Below, one piece after another: positions 22,620 through 34,884 of a DNA stretch of 43,994 bases. A program made the translations under genes and the position numbers. Each line of letters starts with the position of its first letter. Within the stretch, counting starts at the first letter, position 1. Under the pieces are notes generated by a model, which was not told the DNA's origin, did not search any database, and worked only from the letters and a program-made list of their open reading frames with translations. Origin of the DNA: Apostichopus parvimensis (taxonomy: Eukaryota; Echinodermata; Holothuroidea; Aspidochirotida; Stichopodidae). Where the stretch lies: positions 1-43,994 of the forward strand of contig KN882979.1 in assembly GCA_000934455.1 (NCBI GenBank), given 5' to 3'.

Positions 22620-23065
22620 ACAAGCAGTTCTTTGGGAAACAAAACTCCAGTCAGGCGCAAACAGCCTTCTCTGCCGGAAGAAAAACAGCTAGATGACATT
22701 TTCACCCTTTCAAATTCTTGTCTAGATCCCTTTTTCTCCTCTCTTATTACTCTGAAATCTCACAAGTATGTGGATAATTCGTAGACCAGAGATATATCAA
22801 ACATCTTGGAACAAACAAGCTGGGGATTTCCTCCAGATATTGTCGGCCGCGACCAAAATTTATTGATGTTTTGCACATTTTGTGATCCGTTGGCTCCGGT
22901 TAAAACGTTAACTGTTGCAAAATCAATCCCAAATGAATTTCATTGGAGCCTGCCCTGTGGGAATAGGCCAAGGTTAGACTGACGTCACAAAGTCTGCGCC
23001 CCTGTTCTTCAGCCTCTTGATCTGGTCTCTATAGGAATGACGATTGAAATGACCATAGGCGTGAT
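22620..23065. promoter_or_regulatory. CpG-retaining patch with a full CRE palindrome, possible enhancer
   Basis: Contains TGACGTCA at 22980-22987, the perfect cAMP-response element. It also has cggccgcgacc, tccgttggctccgg, and a run of low-repeat sequence through 23060. It lies about 1 kb upstream of exon D. CREB-type binding is known for this palindrome in animals; activity here is not shown. Confidence 0.3.
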
Positions 23066-23466
23066 GGGGCAAAATTAAGTGACAATTCTGGCTTTGGCCA
23101 ATTCCTATTCAGTGACTTGTTTATAGATTTCAAGAAAGAAGTTTTGACCTGTTGCTAACTTGCAATTTAAGTGATAAGTTGATTTTTTTTTTTTTATTTT
23201 TAATTTTTTTTTAATACTTGTCTGTCATCTGATGTGTTGACGTCTTGTACTCTGATTGGGCAGGAGTTTGCATCCAAAACATCGCTAGGGAAGCAGCAGA
23301 CACAGTTGGGTTTAAATAATTTCACTGTATGTAATATGTATACAGACTTGAAAAATATATGTCAGATATGACAAACAAATCGATGGGTCTTGTATAACTA
23401 TGGAGAAATATTGTGATTTAGGTCATTTGATTGTCAAACAAACTCAATAAAACATAACTTAGATGT

Positions 23467-23480
23467 GTTGTCATGGAAAC
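23467..23480 (+). promoter_or_regulatory. RFX X-box-like site
   Basis: GTTGTCATGGAAAC differs at two positions from the palindromic X-box GTTGCCATGGCAAC. Confidence 0.25.
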
Positions 23481-24063
23481 AGTCCATAACACACGATCAT
23501 GGTTACATATACAGTTGGTGAAAGGTGTTATACTTGCGCGCAGTGGTTGTTCTTATTGACGTTGGAGAGAGGTGATATATGTTCCCATTAAAGCTCTTGA
23601 TGCTGTTTATGCGTGGGATGGGTGGTGTAGTCTTCATCTGTTATTTAACTGTCATGGTATTGAGTTTGGCTGATCTACTTTATGATTCCTCGCTTACCTG
23701 TCTCCGCACAACTTATGTACGTTCAGTAGTGTGTCTGGACCTGTAGATCTGGTATTAAACCATTACCACTGACCGCCTCCCTACATTGTCAGGTATCGTG
23801 TGGACTTTAATCATTCCTCCTCTTTTGACCATCAAAAGTCTACAACTTATTTGTTTTCAGATAAATTTCAAAGTATTTCTGTTGAGGTTGGTTTATCACC
23901 CTTTTCTAATACAGTGCTCTATTATGTGGAGTAGTTCTAAGTCAATATATATACCACTTGCGAAAACTTATGCAGATCGTGAGTTTGGCGGTCCCATAAG
24001 TCAGTCGACTGTAGCTGTAAATGTTGAAGCTCGTCCTAAATAATAAATGTACGTCATCCACAG

Positions 24064-24220
24064 GTCTCCAACTCGCTTATCGACCGAGCCCGCCACACAG
24101 AGAGCTCTTGGGAGAAGGAGATGATCCTGGCTCCGAGGGTCGACCACGAGTTTGATCTGACGCTGGAGAGTGGACCGGCAGTCAAGGCAATAGAGAGGCT
24201 TAACTTCAAGGAGATGAAAG
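24064..24220 (+). CDS. TRIM9: TRIM9/TRIM67-like E3 ubiquitin ligase, internal exon D (COS box)
   Basis: This exon of 157 bases enters in phase 0 (acceptor gtcatccacag) and leaves in phase 1 (AAAG|gtaatt). It encodes 52 residues plus one base, beginning VSNSLIDRARHTESSWEKE and including APRVDHEFDLTLESGPAVK and IERLNFKEMK. The pattern SNSLIDR...TE..W.K....PR....FDLTL is the second half of the COS box. It matches the TRIM9/67 pattern I recall (SDALIRR...TEDQWGKG...FDLSL). The phase-1 exit after the lysine fits the family boundary before the FN3 domain. Base composition is clearly coding-like compared with the surrounding AT-rich intron. In the family, FN3 and B30.2/SPRY domains follow; they are not recognisable in the remaining 19.7 kb. 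Confidence 0.95.
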
Positions 24221-25121
24221 GTAATTGGTATTTTCTGTTTCTGGTATGATGGTGGTTCTCAAGTTGAAGAGAGCTTGTTAAATTGGATTGTTGCAAACAT
24301 GAAAATGGGTTAGTTTTCTTCCTTATGGTTGATTCCATTTGGAGCAAGGAATCTGCAAACTGCTCTTTTGGCCATATTCTCACAGTTGAACTGCCTGTTG
24401 GAACCTTTCATAGCCTGCAGATCAAAAGCAAGTGGTGGTTTGTTTGATTTTCTTCAGTGTCCATGATTTACAATCGGATTTCAGATTGAGACCTGTCTCA
24501 AATGGGAAGCACCCACTCTATCATTTACATTATTTGGCAAATCATTATAGTGATGTTTTCCCCCCCCCCCCCAGATTAAGAAAAAACCTCCCCTCCATCA
24601 GCATAAAGTGGCCAACCATGTGTTGGAGCAGACAAGATTTGAACAGATTCGTACACTAGTATCCCCTACAACCTTCCATGAAGTGGCCCACCATGTGTTG
24701 GAGCAGACATGATTTGAACAGATTCTTACACTAATATTGCCCTACAACCTTCCCCACCTTCACTCACCCTTAAGTGGCCCACCATGTGTTGGAGCAGACA
24801 AGGTTTGACCAGATTCCTACACTAGTATTGCCCTACAACGGTACCTTCTCCTACTTCACTCACCTAGAGCTAAGTAGCCAACCATGTGTTGGAGCAGACA
24901 AGATTTAGATTCGTACACTAATATCGCCCTACAACCTTCCCCTGCTTCACTCACCTTTTAGTGGCCCACCATGTGTTAGAGCAGACAAGTTTTGAACAGA
25001 TTCGTACACTAGTATTGGCCCACAAGAGCGTCCTAGTTTGTAGTTCACTGTCTATATAGCATATTTGTTGCTTATTTTGAAATCTGTGAACTCCACCCCC
25101 CCCTTATCCCCTTCCACCCAG
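24221..25121 (+). other. Intron sequence after exon D, up to the candidate next exon
   Basis: Starts gtaatt. Holds a C13 run at 24560-24572 and the minisatellite at 24606-25030. It ends with the strong pyrimidine tract of the candidate acceptor at 25121. Confidence 0.6.
24606..25030 (+). repeat. Five-unit minisatellite in the intron after exon D
   Basis: Units begin at aagtggcc or a variant at about 24606, 24681, 24772, 24871 and 24959, so the period is 75-99 bases. Each contains ccatgtgttggagcagac, a-gatttgaacagattc and tacactagtat. Length differences come from variable insertion of ccttcactcaccct-type sequence between units. Confidence 0.93.
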
Positions 25122-25288
25122 AGGAGAAGCCAATCATCACGAATGTATCTTCTGCAGTGGAGTTTGCCAATTACCATCGATGCCTTAAAGACCAACTGAC
25201 AATCAATGTATACTTTACACCGGCCAATCAATTATGTCCGAAAAAAAAGCTTCCATTTGCTGTCGAAGGAAAAAAACAGTCTGACTAG
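25122..25288 (+). CDS. Candidate next exon or alternative 3' end of the TRIM9-like gene
   Basis: A long pyrimidine tract (ccttatccccttccacccag) gives a very good acceptor at 25121. Joined to the phase-1 end of exon D, the frame continues MKEEKPIITNVSSAVEFA and then NYHRCLKDQLTINVYFTPA, with a stop at 25286-25288. P-x-I followed by a T-I-N-V-Y-F-T-P strand loosely resembles the first two strands of an FN3 domain, which is what should follow the COS box. No convincing donor precedes the stop; the best is the weak AAT|gtatac near 25208. It could be the FN3 exon with a weak donor, an alternative terminal exon giving a short isoform (AATAAA occurs near 25667), or a chance open frame. Confidence 0.42.
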
Positions 25289-28200
25289 GCCCCTTTCTAC
25301 CAAATTGATAAGTGGGTATCAATCCCCTTGTCTCTGCAACTGGTTTGAAACTATACATCTGCCTTTATGACTAAATTGTTGCAGAAATGCAGTGGTTACA
25401 CATGATATGGTGATTATTTTGAGGTCCACTAGAAGGTGAAAATTTTCTGTTGCGTGGTAAATTTTTATGGGCCGAATTTTCCGCCGAAATGTGTCATTAG
25501 TAAATAGATAAGAAGCAAATATAGTCTAAAAGCTTTGGATCTACGGCAAATGTTTGAATCTTAATGTGTTCAGCGAGTGATGTTCAAAGTTTCTTTTTCT
25601 TTCCTTTCACTTTGAAATGTAATACATCTTGGATTTTTATACACATTTCAAAATACTCAATAATAATAATAAAAAAATGATTTGGTTTGTGTCAGTATTT
25701 GAAATTTAATATGTTTCGCATGCTTTGATCACATCTTGGAATTCCCTGTTAATAAATATGATACTGTGCATATTTAAGACTTTCAGCCGTTGTGGAATAC
25801 ATGAAATATAATTTGACATCCAGCAGCCCCCGCTTGTGTTTCATCTGACAGTTTATTCGATGACATGAGATGTCTCACTTCAAGAATTACAAATTTACTT
25901 GGTTGCCTCACTTACCTGTCTACACACAACTTACACACTCTCACTCTATTGTGTCTTGAGTGACCTGGTGACCTTTTAGGCACTGTCCTCCTCTGGTTGC
26001 CCATGTATATCATATTTATACCGTTCATTAGTTTCATTAGCCCGAGAGACTGACGTCTAGAATGATGGACTCATGAAGATTGTGTAAATCTATTTGGTCA
26101 TATATAAAGTTATATTTTCACTGCAGTTGGCGATCATATGGGTTAATTACTCTCCCTGATTGATCTTGTATTCTCAAAATAAGATTTCAAATTGGTCAAA
26201 ACTTTGATCCCATCGTAGACATATTCACAAAGAGAACTTACAGTAAGTCCATTGATTTCGCTCTTTATGAAGCTGATTCTCTATGTGTTGTCACCTGGAC
26301 AATTTGACCCGTTAGTATGGATTAATTGGATGTTTGATGAAACCGGAAACTTTTATGAGTTGCAACTCTTTTTGGTCCATTATTTGAACCTTTGCTAGCT
26401 GTGCCAATGACGTGACAATTTTTATGAGGGGAAATTTCAGAATCGAAGAAGTAGCAACAAGAAAAGATCAAAGCGAACTACTGTAAAAGAGCCATTGTGA
26501 CAATTTCTTAAAGGAACAAGGTTGTTCAAATAGTATCTTACCAGTGCAATTGATACTTGTCTAAAGTAACTAAACTCATACATGTGCCAAATACCTGAAA
26601 GCTCAGGACATTTAGTTCTATGTGTAACACCAACACCAATATATTGTAACAATACTGGACCCCTTTTTGTATTCCCACTCTGCCCTTCTATTTCCCCTTC
26701 TACCCCCTCGCCATGGCTATAGTTTGTTCACTTGGTAGTGTGATCACAGAAAAACAGGTAAAATATGGAAACAAATTTTGCAAGAGCAAAGACAGAGAAG
26801 AGATTTACATACTTTACGAAATAACAGAACTTAAAGGCATTGGAGACTCGCCCCAAACGGTGTGTCGCCCTCTGAAAAAGTTATCTTTCCGTTGCTTGCA
26901 AGTGGAGTTTTTTTTCTTGTCGCTACAAAATGCAGACAGTAATGAAACGTGATACCTTGTTATCTTTTATCTAGACCTGAGATGTCCATCGCTGCTATGT
27001 ACACTGTGTTGTGGGTATTGACTGTAGCTGCATGTATTGACTGTACACTAGTGTCTAATTACCGACAGTAGCAAGCTGTGTGTTTATTTTCTGGGATCGA
27101 TGGTGGTGTCTAACACTTCTGTTACACCTCATTAGAAACTAGGTCAGATTATCGGCATCAGACGTTTCTTTGTGCGTTATTCTTCACTCCCTTTAAGATG
27201 ACATATTCTCACAGGTGTTGCATAGAATCCATTCTTTGAATCTAGTTCACTCTTTCCTTCATCTTGCCAGCAAGCTACGAAAATTTTTGCATACTACCCA
27301 CTCTGTCCTGTATACTTTCAAGAAAGTACTACCGCATCGTTTGTCCATGATGCATGCCTTCATTTTAAAGCAGATATTACCAGTATTACAAAGTCAATTT
27401 CTCTTTTAAATTATACATGGTGTGTGCTCATCTTTCTTTAGTTTACCCTAAAATTTACAGGTTTTAAGTAAAATTTGACACTTTCTCATACATTTTCCTA
27501 TTTTTTTTTTTATCGCATTTCAAATAGTCTGGTCAGGTGTGAACTGGGCATGGTTAATTCGAAACAGATTTCTTCCCTTTGAAGGATAAATTATTCTCTT
27601 TATTTTATTATATTTTTTCTTACGAATGAACTCCTCGGGTTAACACTCCCGTGCGAGGGATTAGGTTCATAGCATGACCTGAATAACTGTGTATTAGACT
27701 CAATCGAATTCCATAAAACGAACGCTCGGAGCGAGATATATACTGTATGTACCTCCAGCAAAATAGCAAAGAAGTCGCAAAGACAGAACACTTAGAGACT
27801 ATGATTATATATGTATATATTATATCTAGGGTAGAGTTCAGTTTTATATTATAATTATAAGCTAGCTTTTATGTTATGTGTGCACTATATATGTATTCAG
27901 GTGAAATTTACCAAATAATGAGAATTTTTTTGTATAGAAAAGAAGGTTGCAAAGTGGAAAGGTCCAGGAATAGAAACATGATCTTGCCCACAATCAACTC
28001 CACCCCACCTGTCCCCCCTCCCCCCCCCAAAAAAGTTTTTTTTTTAAATTGTTCTTTTATAATTTTAACTAATGATCTTCAGAATGGTACCATCATGTAA
28101 AATAAAATTTACATACATGTATGTACAGTATATAAATATACTGTATATATAGGGTTAGGTTGGATGTGGTCTTGAGGTGTGTACTGTACTTTGTTACTGC

Positions 28201-28870
28201 ACTAAGTTTTAAAGTAAAATTTGCCTCCAAGCTGTTTTTTTTTATTTTTAAAATTAACAAAGGAATAAACCCCTTAGAGCTATATATCTGTAGATAAATG
28301 TAGAGGTTTTGAGGATGAGAATGTCTCAGAGAGGCTTAGTGAGGGGGGACCATGGCATCTCTATACTTTCCATTTAGAAATTTTGCATAAGTTAAAAAAA
28401 TTGCCGTTCACATTCCAGATGCAAATTTTGACATGTTAAGTGGTTTGGCTAGGGATTTAAGACTAAAGGCGACCAGGGATGTCAACGAAAGTGACAGAGG
28501 AATTGATCGGGGTGGGTCCCCTCAGATTCATACATACATGTATGGTTTATGCGTACACATGTAGGATACATTCTTTGTATGACTCCAAGTTGGTTTTCAC
28601 GAGGACAGTTTAGTCTGCAAGGGAATTAGAAACTTCTCCTTTTGTATGTATTGCCGTAGAGAAATTAGAGAAACTAGGTCATTCTAACTATCATATCCAC
28701 TCTTACTGTTAATCTAGGCAAAGAATAGTGAAAGCATACCATACATATTGTCAAATTAGTCAACTACAGTGCTCAATTCATACTTAACTTTGAAATTTAC
28801 ATACTGAATGTACTTATGCACTTGAAGAATACAAATCAGTCATGAGATCCTGGCAAATTTGATGTTGCAG
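25289..28870. other. Intron or 3' flanking DNA, no gene seen
   Basis: AT-rich, with possible AATAAA signals near 25667 and 25751, a C-rich segment at 28010-28028, and a palindromic tacagtatataaatatactgta-like segment at 28125-28146. None of the expected FN3 or SPRY sequence is found. The frame at 26713-26952 has no family similarity and no start or splice context. Confidence 0.6.
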
Positions 28871-28874
28871 AATT

Positions 28875-29338
28875 GAGTACCTCAACTCATTAGGTAAAGA
28901 AAGATTCCATAGATATAAATGGAGTACCTCAACTCATTAGGTATGTATTAAGATTCCAATGATATGAATTGAGTACCTCAAAGGCAACTCATTAGGTACA
29001 GTAAGATTCCAATGATATAAATTGAGTACCTCGCTCATTAGGTACAGTAAGATTCCCATGATATAAATTGAGTACAGTACCTCAAGGCTCAACCCAGAAA
29101 GATTCCAATGATATAAATTGAGTACCTCAAGGCTCAACCCAGTAAGATTCCAATGATATAAATTGAGTAACTCAACTCATTAGGTACAGTAAGATTCCAA
29201 TGATATAAATTGAGTACCTCAACTCAGTAAGATTGCAATGATATAAATTGAGTATCTTTACTCATTAGGTATAGTATGATTCCAATGCTATAAACCGAGT
29301 ACCTCAACTCATTAGGTACAGTAGGGTTCCAATGATAA
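28875..29338 (+). repeat. Minisatellite of about ten 39-50 base units
   Basis: The unit is gagtacctcaactcattagg, then tacagtaagattccaatga and tataaatt. Starts are at about 28875, 28922, 28971, 29024, 29070, 29119, 29165, 29211, 29250 and 29297. Several units lose the ctcattaggtacag part or gain aaggc, which explains the variable length. Confidence 0.95.
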
Positions 29339-29339
29339 T

Positions 29340-32300
29340 TAAGGAGTAATATCCAATCAAAAGAAACGATTTGATCAAATTCATTCCAATGGGAGATCCT
29401 GTAAAAGTTGAGAAGGCCCTTTAACAGTTGACTGACTAAATATACACTGTCAATAAATCGGGAAGTACCATGTAGGGTATCAAAGAAAATTCACTTTCCT
29501 GATCAATTTTCCTCCTTCTCCACAATGGTTCAGTCATTGGTGATAATCTCTTTGTATAGAGGCCCTGTGAACATTTCATGATCCCTATGGACCTGTGTAA
29601 GGAACAAAGGTTAAAATTAGAGGCGCCTTTCAAAAGGGTAAATTATTTCTATCTAAGATTGGTAGTGATAAAGTAGGTGAGTCTATTACCCTTTCTTTGG
29701 AGGGAGTTTGCTTAAATATATGCATGTTAGTTGCCATTTCCTCGACACAATAATAGATGCTTTATACTTTAAACTCTCATATTTCACCAACTGGGTACAA
29801 CCTTTCACATGTTTATTTTTTTATTTATATTTGTTTAATTATATAGAAAGTAAGTTATTTATTTAGAGTCTTTCATTTTTCAGTAATGGTTTGGTTGTTG
29901 TTTCATCCCTTAAAGGGCTTATATATTATTTACTCTTTAGATCATCTACAAGTCGCATGAAGGGTTGATGTCATATTTTAGAAATTTAACATTAAAGACA
30001 TCTTTCTCCCTCTTTTTGAGGACGGATGCCTGCAGTAATGGACTTGACAGCTGGTTGTCAGCTTTTTTTCACTGACTGTCCATTTAATTAATGAATTATT
30101 TTAAAGTGATCGATTGTAGCAAACGTCATCGCTACTTGGAAACTTTACTAAATGCCTAAAACCATACATTGTACAGGACTTCAAATCCTCACCACAAACG
30201 ATGAAGGTGAACTTCACAACACTGCAAAAGTATTTTGGGGTAGAACAGAAAATTCTGAGGCTATGATCAGTTGATACAAAAGAGAGAGACAGAGAGAGAG
30301 AGAAATCTAATATCTTCTTGTAAAGAAAGAGAAGTTAAGCATGTCAACAAGGACATGACTGTTTGACCTCCTTATAGAGCTGTTCCATTTGTGTAGAATT
30401 TAATCTTTGCAAAAGAGAGATAAAATCCTCTTTTCTTTTTGACTTTCATCAGTGATATTGTTCTCTCCAAATTTCTTGAAGAAACTTAATTTTCTTTGCA
30501 AAGCAACATTTTTTTCTCTTGTCAGTGGCTTTTAGGAAGTTGTCATCAACAATGTAGAATGTCAGAGTAGAAATAATCTAAAGGACATTGAGAAGACAGA
30601 GGGTAGGTGACCAATCACTGGTAACATACTTATATGGAATTACATGGTCAAATTAGGCTAAAGTCATGGTTGAATAATCGCTGATTGTTAATGAAAACTA
30701 CTTTAATAGGGACACACTTGCGATAGAGTGGTAAATTTGGCTCAGCTTGTTCAAAGATAACAGTACATTTCATCTCCAGCGGTGAGGTATTTCGTTTTAT
30801 TCATTTAGTTTAGAAAACGGCATATTCATACTGTACATGTTAACCAGTTGTGTACTTTTACAGATAAGGATTGGAAGTTACATACAGTGGTGTTTTTGGC
30901 ATTATACAGATATGTATGCATACAGTTACTGTTTCTCAACATACAGCTGTATTGGGTATAAAAGTGGCAAGCATAGAACTAGTTTCTTGAGGGGCCAATT
31001 AAGCTGGGCCCTTTATTAACCCCTTGAGAATCCCAGTTTATGTCAGAACTAAATTGTCCTTGTGAACAAACCAACCGTACAATATGGTAGGGTGGGAGGT
31101 GGAAATGACATATTAATGAGGACTGAACTCAATAGTTGCAATTTCCCTCCCCCTTTCCTCCTCCTTCCCTCCCATACTGGTGTCTCATCATGCTACCATA
31201 TGTGACCAGAATGTACAATTTAGTGTTTCAATATTGTGGGAAGTAAAAAAAAATATAATGAAAGGAACTCATTGGCAGCATTTTGGAATTTTATTTTTAA
31301 GCAAACATGATGAGCGTAATTTACTTGTGAGGATGCGGCGTCACCGTACAATGCTTCCATGTAGCTAGAATGCTTTCACACAGCAGGTGTGGTGAGAAAT
31401 TTTGTAACAATTGCTTGTATAGTTTCATGGCAAATTGTAAGTGATGCTGTGCAATTGATTGAAGATAATGTTTACACATCTTTTATATGAAGGAATATTC
31501 TTTAGTACACTTTCATTAATTATCATAAAATGAAATATACAAAATAACAGGAAAGACTGCCTCCATCCACTACAAAGCAATGTAAAAGAATGCAAAACAG
31601 GGCTAAAACTTAATCTCTCTAGCATGTGTCTGGGATTAATGTTGTGTAATGCTGTATCAAGGTTTGTTGTACTGTACACAATTAATGCAAATTAATGCCC
31701 CCCAAAAAATGGAGATTTTAGATTCAAATCCTTTAAGAACTGAAGAATTGTCAAATGTTCTTATGACTCATATGTGTGAATTAACTGTTCACTTGTATTC
31801 ACAGTCTATGGTGTGGGTATGGTATCACATGGGTGCAAAACCATATACTCCATAAATAGTTTTCAGAGACCTGAGACCAATTTCTTTCTTTCAAATTCAG
31901 TACTTTATGTGATATTGATTCAAATCAAATGTCCAGTATATATAGGCATGCATACAGAGGTAATATATGGTCCTAGAAGTCTTGCCTGACTATTTGTAGA
32001 TATACACAGTATTGCATCATATTTTTGAGCTTAATATTTTCACCAACATTCCAAATAGTTTGAAGGGAGGGAAACTGGATGTGTCATGCTTTCGAACGCC
32101 ATCTTCCTCCATGTAAATAAACTTTAAGCAATAACGTTAGTTTGTAATCTTTAATAGTCAGTCTCAGAATTCCTTAGAAAGTTGTTCTGTTGCTTGTTCA
32201 AAACCAGTATGAACACTTATAGAAATGTATGCCTTTGAACAGCTGATTGCAAGTGAAACTAGACCAAGCCTTATTTGCATATAAATATCGGGCTGAATTT

Positions 32301-32830
32301 AGATTTGTAAATTATATCAAATGTCCACAGAGTAAAGATCAACATAGATTCCACTGTCTTTTGACGAGACGAGAACATCCAAGTGAAGAAATAATTCTAA
32401 GGTCTTGTTGGAATATGTACACAGCCTTTATAAAAATGTTAGTAATTTACTTCACTCCTCTCTAACCTGTCTCCTACACATACGCATTCCCATGTACCTA
32501 GCCCACAAACTGGTAACATTCTTGCAATACCCCCCTCCCATGATCCTTCATGGGTTCATTGCCCTCTTCTTTCGGAGTATATCACTCAGAAGTTTATAGG
32601 AGACATATATTAACACCGTATTGTAAATTGCATATATACCCAAACCAGTATGTTTTGGCCAGTTTTGAGGTTCCCAGCTCTGCATACAGTCGCCCAGAAA
32701 CAGCTTGTGGGAGTCTCCTAGCTGTGAATCATCATTTCATTTAGCTCAGTGTTAAGAACATATACATCAAACTGAAGGAAGAGATAACCAAACATTTCCC
32801 TAATGACAACAGTACATTATATACGTATTA
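29340..32830. other. AT-rich DNA, no gene seen
   Basis: Contains an (AG)n run at 30280-30303 and a low-complexity TCC-rich segment at 31140-31172. Only short random-looking frames are present. No exon, RNA gene or mobile element is recognised. Confidence 0.6.
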
Positions 32831-32839
32831 AGTGCGCAT

Positions 32840-33720
32840 CTCTCCAGCGTAGAGTTTGACAGCACTAGAAGACCTGCGTCCTCTGATCTCTTCTCTCTCG
32901 GCACGTTGACGTGCACCTAATTGTTTGCCAACAACGCTAATGACTACTGCTCAGAGATGTTGTATAGGGTTGCCCACTTGATAACTAAGGGGTAACTCAC
33001 TTTACATGGTCATTGGAAACCTGGGCCTCACCTAAATGGACTGCCGGCGGCTATTGAGAGGCCCTCAATCTCATCAAGCTGCCAATTTGAGAGGTTGCAT
33101 TTGTGGCTGGAGATGAACATGATATTTCCATTTACCGGCGAAGGATACAATCCCAGACGGGTGGCTCGATCTAGCTAGACCAATCCGCTGTATCATGCTG
33201 ACCTACTTTGATGTTATCTTAATGATGAACGGCTTTGGCCGAGGTAGGATTCTGACTATTAAGTCCAAGGAGTTGTTGAGCTATACTGTACCCTTCGCCG
33301 TCGCGCATCTCGGTAATTAATTTGTTTTCTATTTTACCGTTGAGCCAATTTTTTACTTTCCGCGTGGTTTCTTTCGGCACCGTTCGCTGTCTTGAGGGTG
33401 CGCAACCGAGGATACCCTCGATGCATCAGTCAGTGATATTTGCATATTTGTTATAATCACCATGGCGGCACTGTCCCACGACTTTCCACTCTGTAACAGG
33501 GTCGTTCTATATTGATCGTATGAAGAAATTGTCTGGAGTAGCTAGCGAGTATGCTCTATAGTTAGTGAGTAACACTCATCACCGCATCATCTCAAAGAGG
33601 CTAACCCGAGGCCACAAGGAAGGTAGCCAGAGCAACATGCATGTTTGAACTAAATCTTAACTAATTCCAACAAGCCGGTATTTACATCACCGCGGCAACT
33701 CCCGCCAGCATGCTGAACAG
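32840..33720. promoter_or_regulatory. CpG-retaining non-coding patch with octamer and homeodomain-like sites
   Basis: About 18 CpG dinucleotides fall within 33290-33520, far above the surrounding density. Visible motifs are the POU octamer ATTTGCAT at 33438-33445 and a homeodomain-like TAATTA at 33314-33319. The sequence is complex and not repetitive, and has no sustained frame or splice sites. This composition suggests an enhancer or other constrained element; function is inferred. Confidence 0.35.
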
Positions 33721-34719
33721 TAGGATAAAGATATAAACAAGTCATGGGTCATGGCGTTATCCATGCAAATAACAAAACCACCCATACCGTAATCCCAAGG
33801 ATTTGACTTGACATTGCTGACATGATGTGATAATGCTCTCTTGTCTTTCTGAAGATTGTTTGTGTGAGATGCAAAAACTTTGACATATATACATTCAGAT
33901 ATCTCTTCAAGTAGAATATGATGTCATGACAACTTAGCTGACTGTTCTGAACTGGGGTTAATTTGCCAGACAACATTCTGCTATAAATTTTTAAAAAAAC
34001 TTGATGAAGTTACTTTGCACAGTACTATTAACCTGCCTTTTGCAAATTTGTATGTTAACTGAATACTGATACTATAAACAAATGAGACAATAAGAATAAT
34101 AAAATATAGACTTAATGAATAGTCGATAAATGAATGATACTATAGTACTAAGTAAGCAGTTGTTACTAGTATTATTAAATTAACATTGAATATATATTTA
34201 TACCTCAGGTTTTTATTTTTTTGAATGACCACCCATTTGAAAGTTTTTGCTTTTGTTTTGCTCATCTGTTGTAAACTCAAGATCTTCAATAGTTCAGACC
34301 AGCCAGTGGTGTTGACAAAGAATCCTAGATATAATGTTCATGTTAATTGACACTTATAAGCTCATTCTTTGCAAAAGGGGTAACTCCTATGGAAAGTTAT
34401 ACCACATCATTGATTATTTAAGGAAACTTTTCAAACAGGAAAGAAATGAATTAGGTTGCGTCAAGCTATGCATCGGCTTAAATGCATGTTGATAACAGGA
34501 TGCACAATGAAGCTTCAAGATAGCTGTCATGATCAGAGTCGGGTAAAGGTTAAACGTGTTACCCACACTGTTTTGTGTTTTTTTATAAATTATTATTAAT
34601 TACCAAAATGTCCAAACACAACCCTTTCCAAAAGAATTACCATGATCTACTTTTACTTAATTGGATTTATCACAACAACTACAACACGTATGAGGGTGTA
34701 TTGATCAACACAATCTTGC

Positions 34720-34743
34720 GAGAGAGAGAGAGAGAGAGAGGAG
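34720..34743 (+). repeat. (GA)n microsatellite
   Basis: About 12 dinucleotide units, interrupted by one extra G at its end. Confidence 0.95.
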
Positions 34744-34884
34744 ATAATTTTCCTGAATTTCTTTAACGACCTCAAATGACATTCAAACTGCCTTAAAACA
34801 CTCTGTGACATCACTGTTACATTATTCTGTACTAGACACTTTTCACCAACTTTTGGAATAGATCATGCCGAAGATAAAAAGGAA

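Noticed and set aside
26713..26952. 79-codon frame as a TRIM9 SPRY exon
   Set aside because: None of the family landmarks of the SPRY domain are present and flanking splice sites are poor.
28875..29338. Possible CRISPR array because of regular direct repeats
   Set aside because: Units are contiguous and variable in length with no unique spacers, in eukaryotic DNA; this is a minisatellite.
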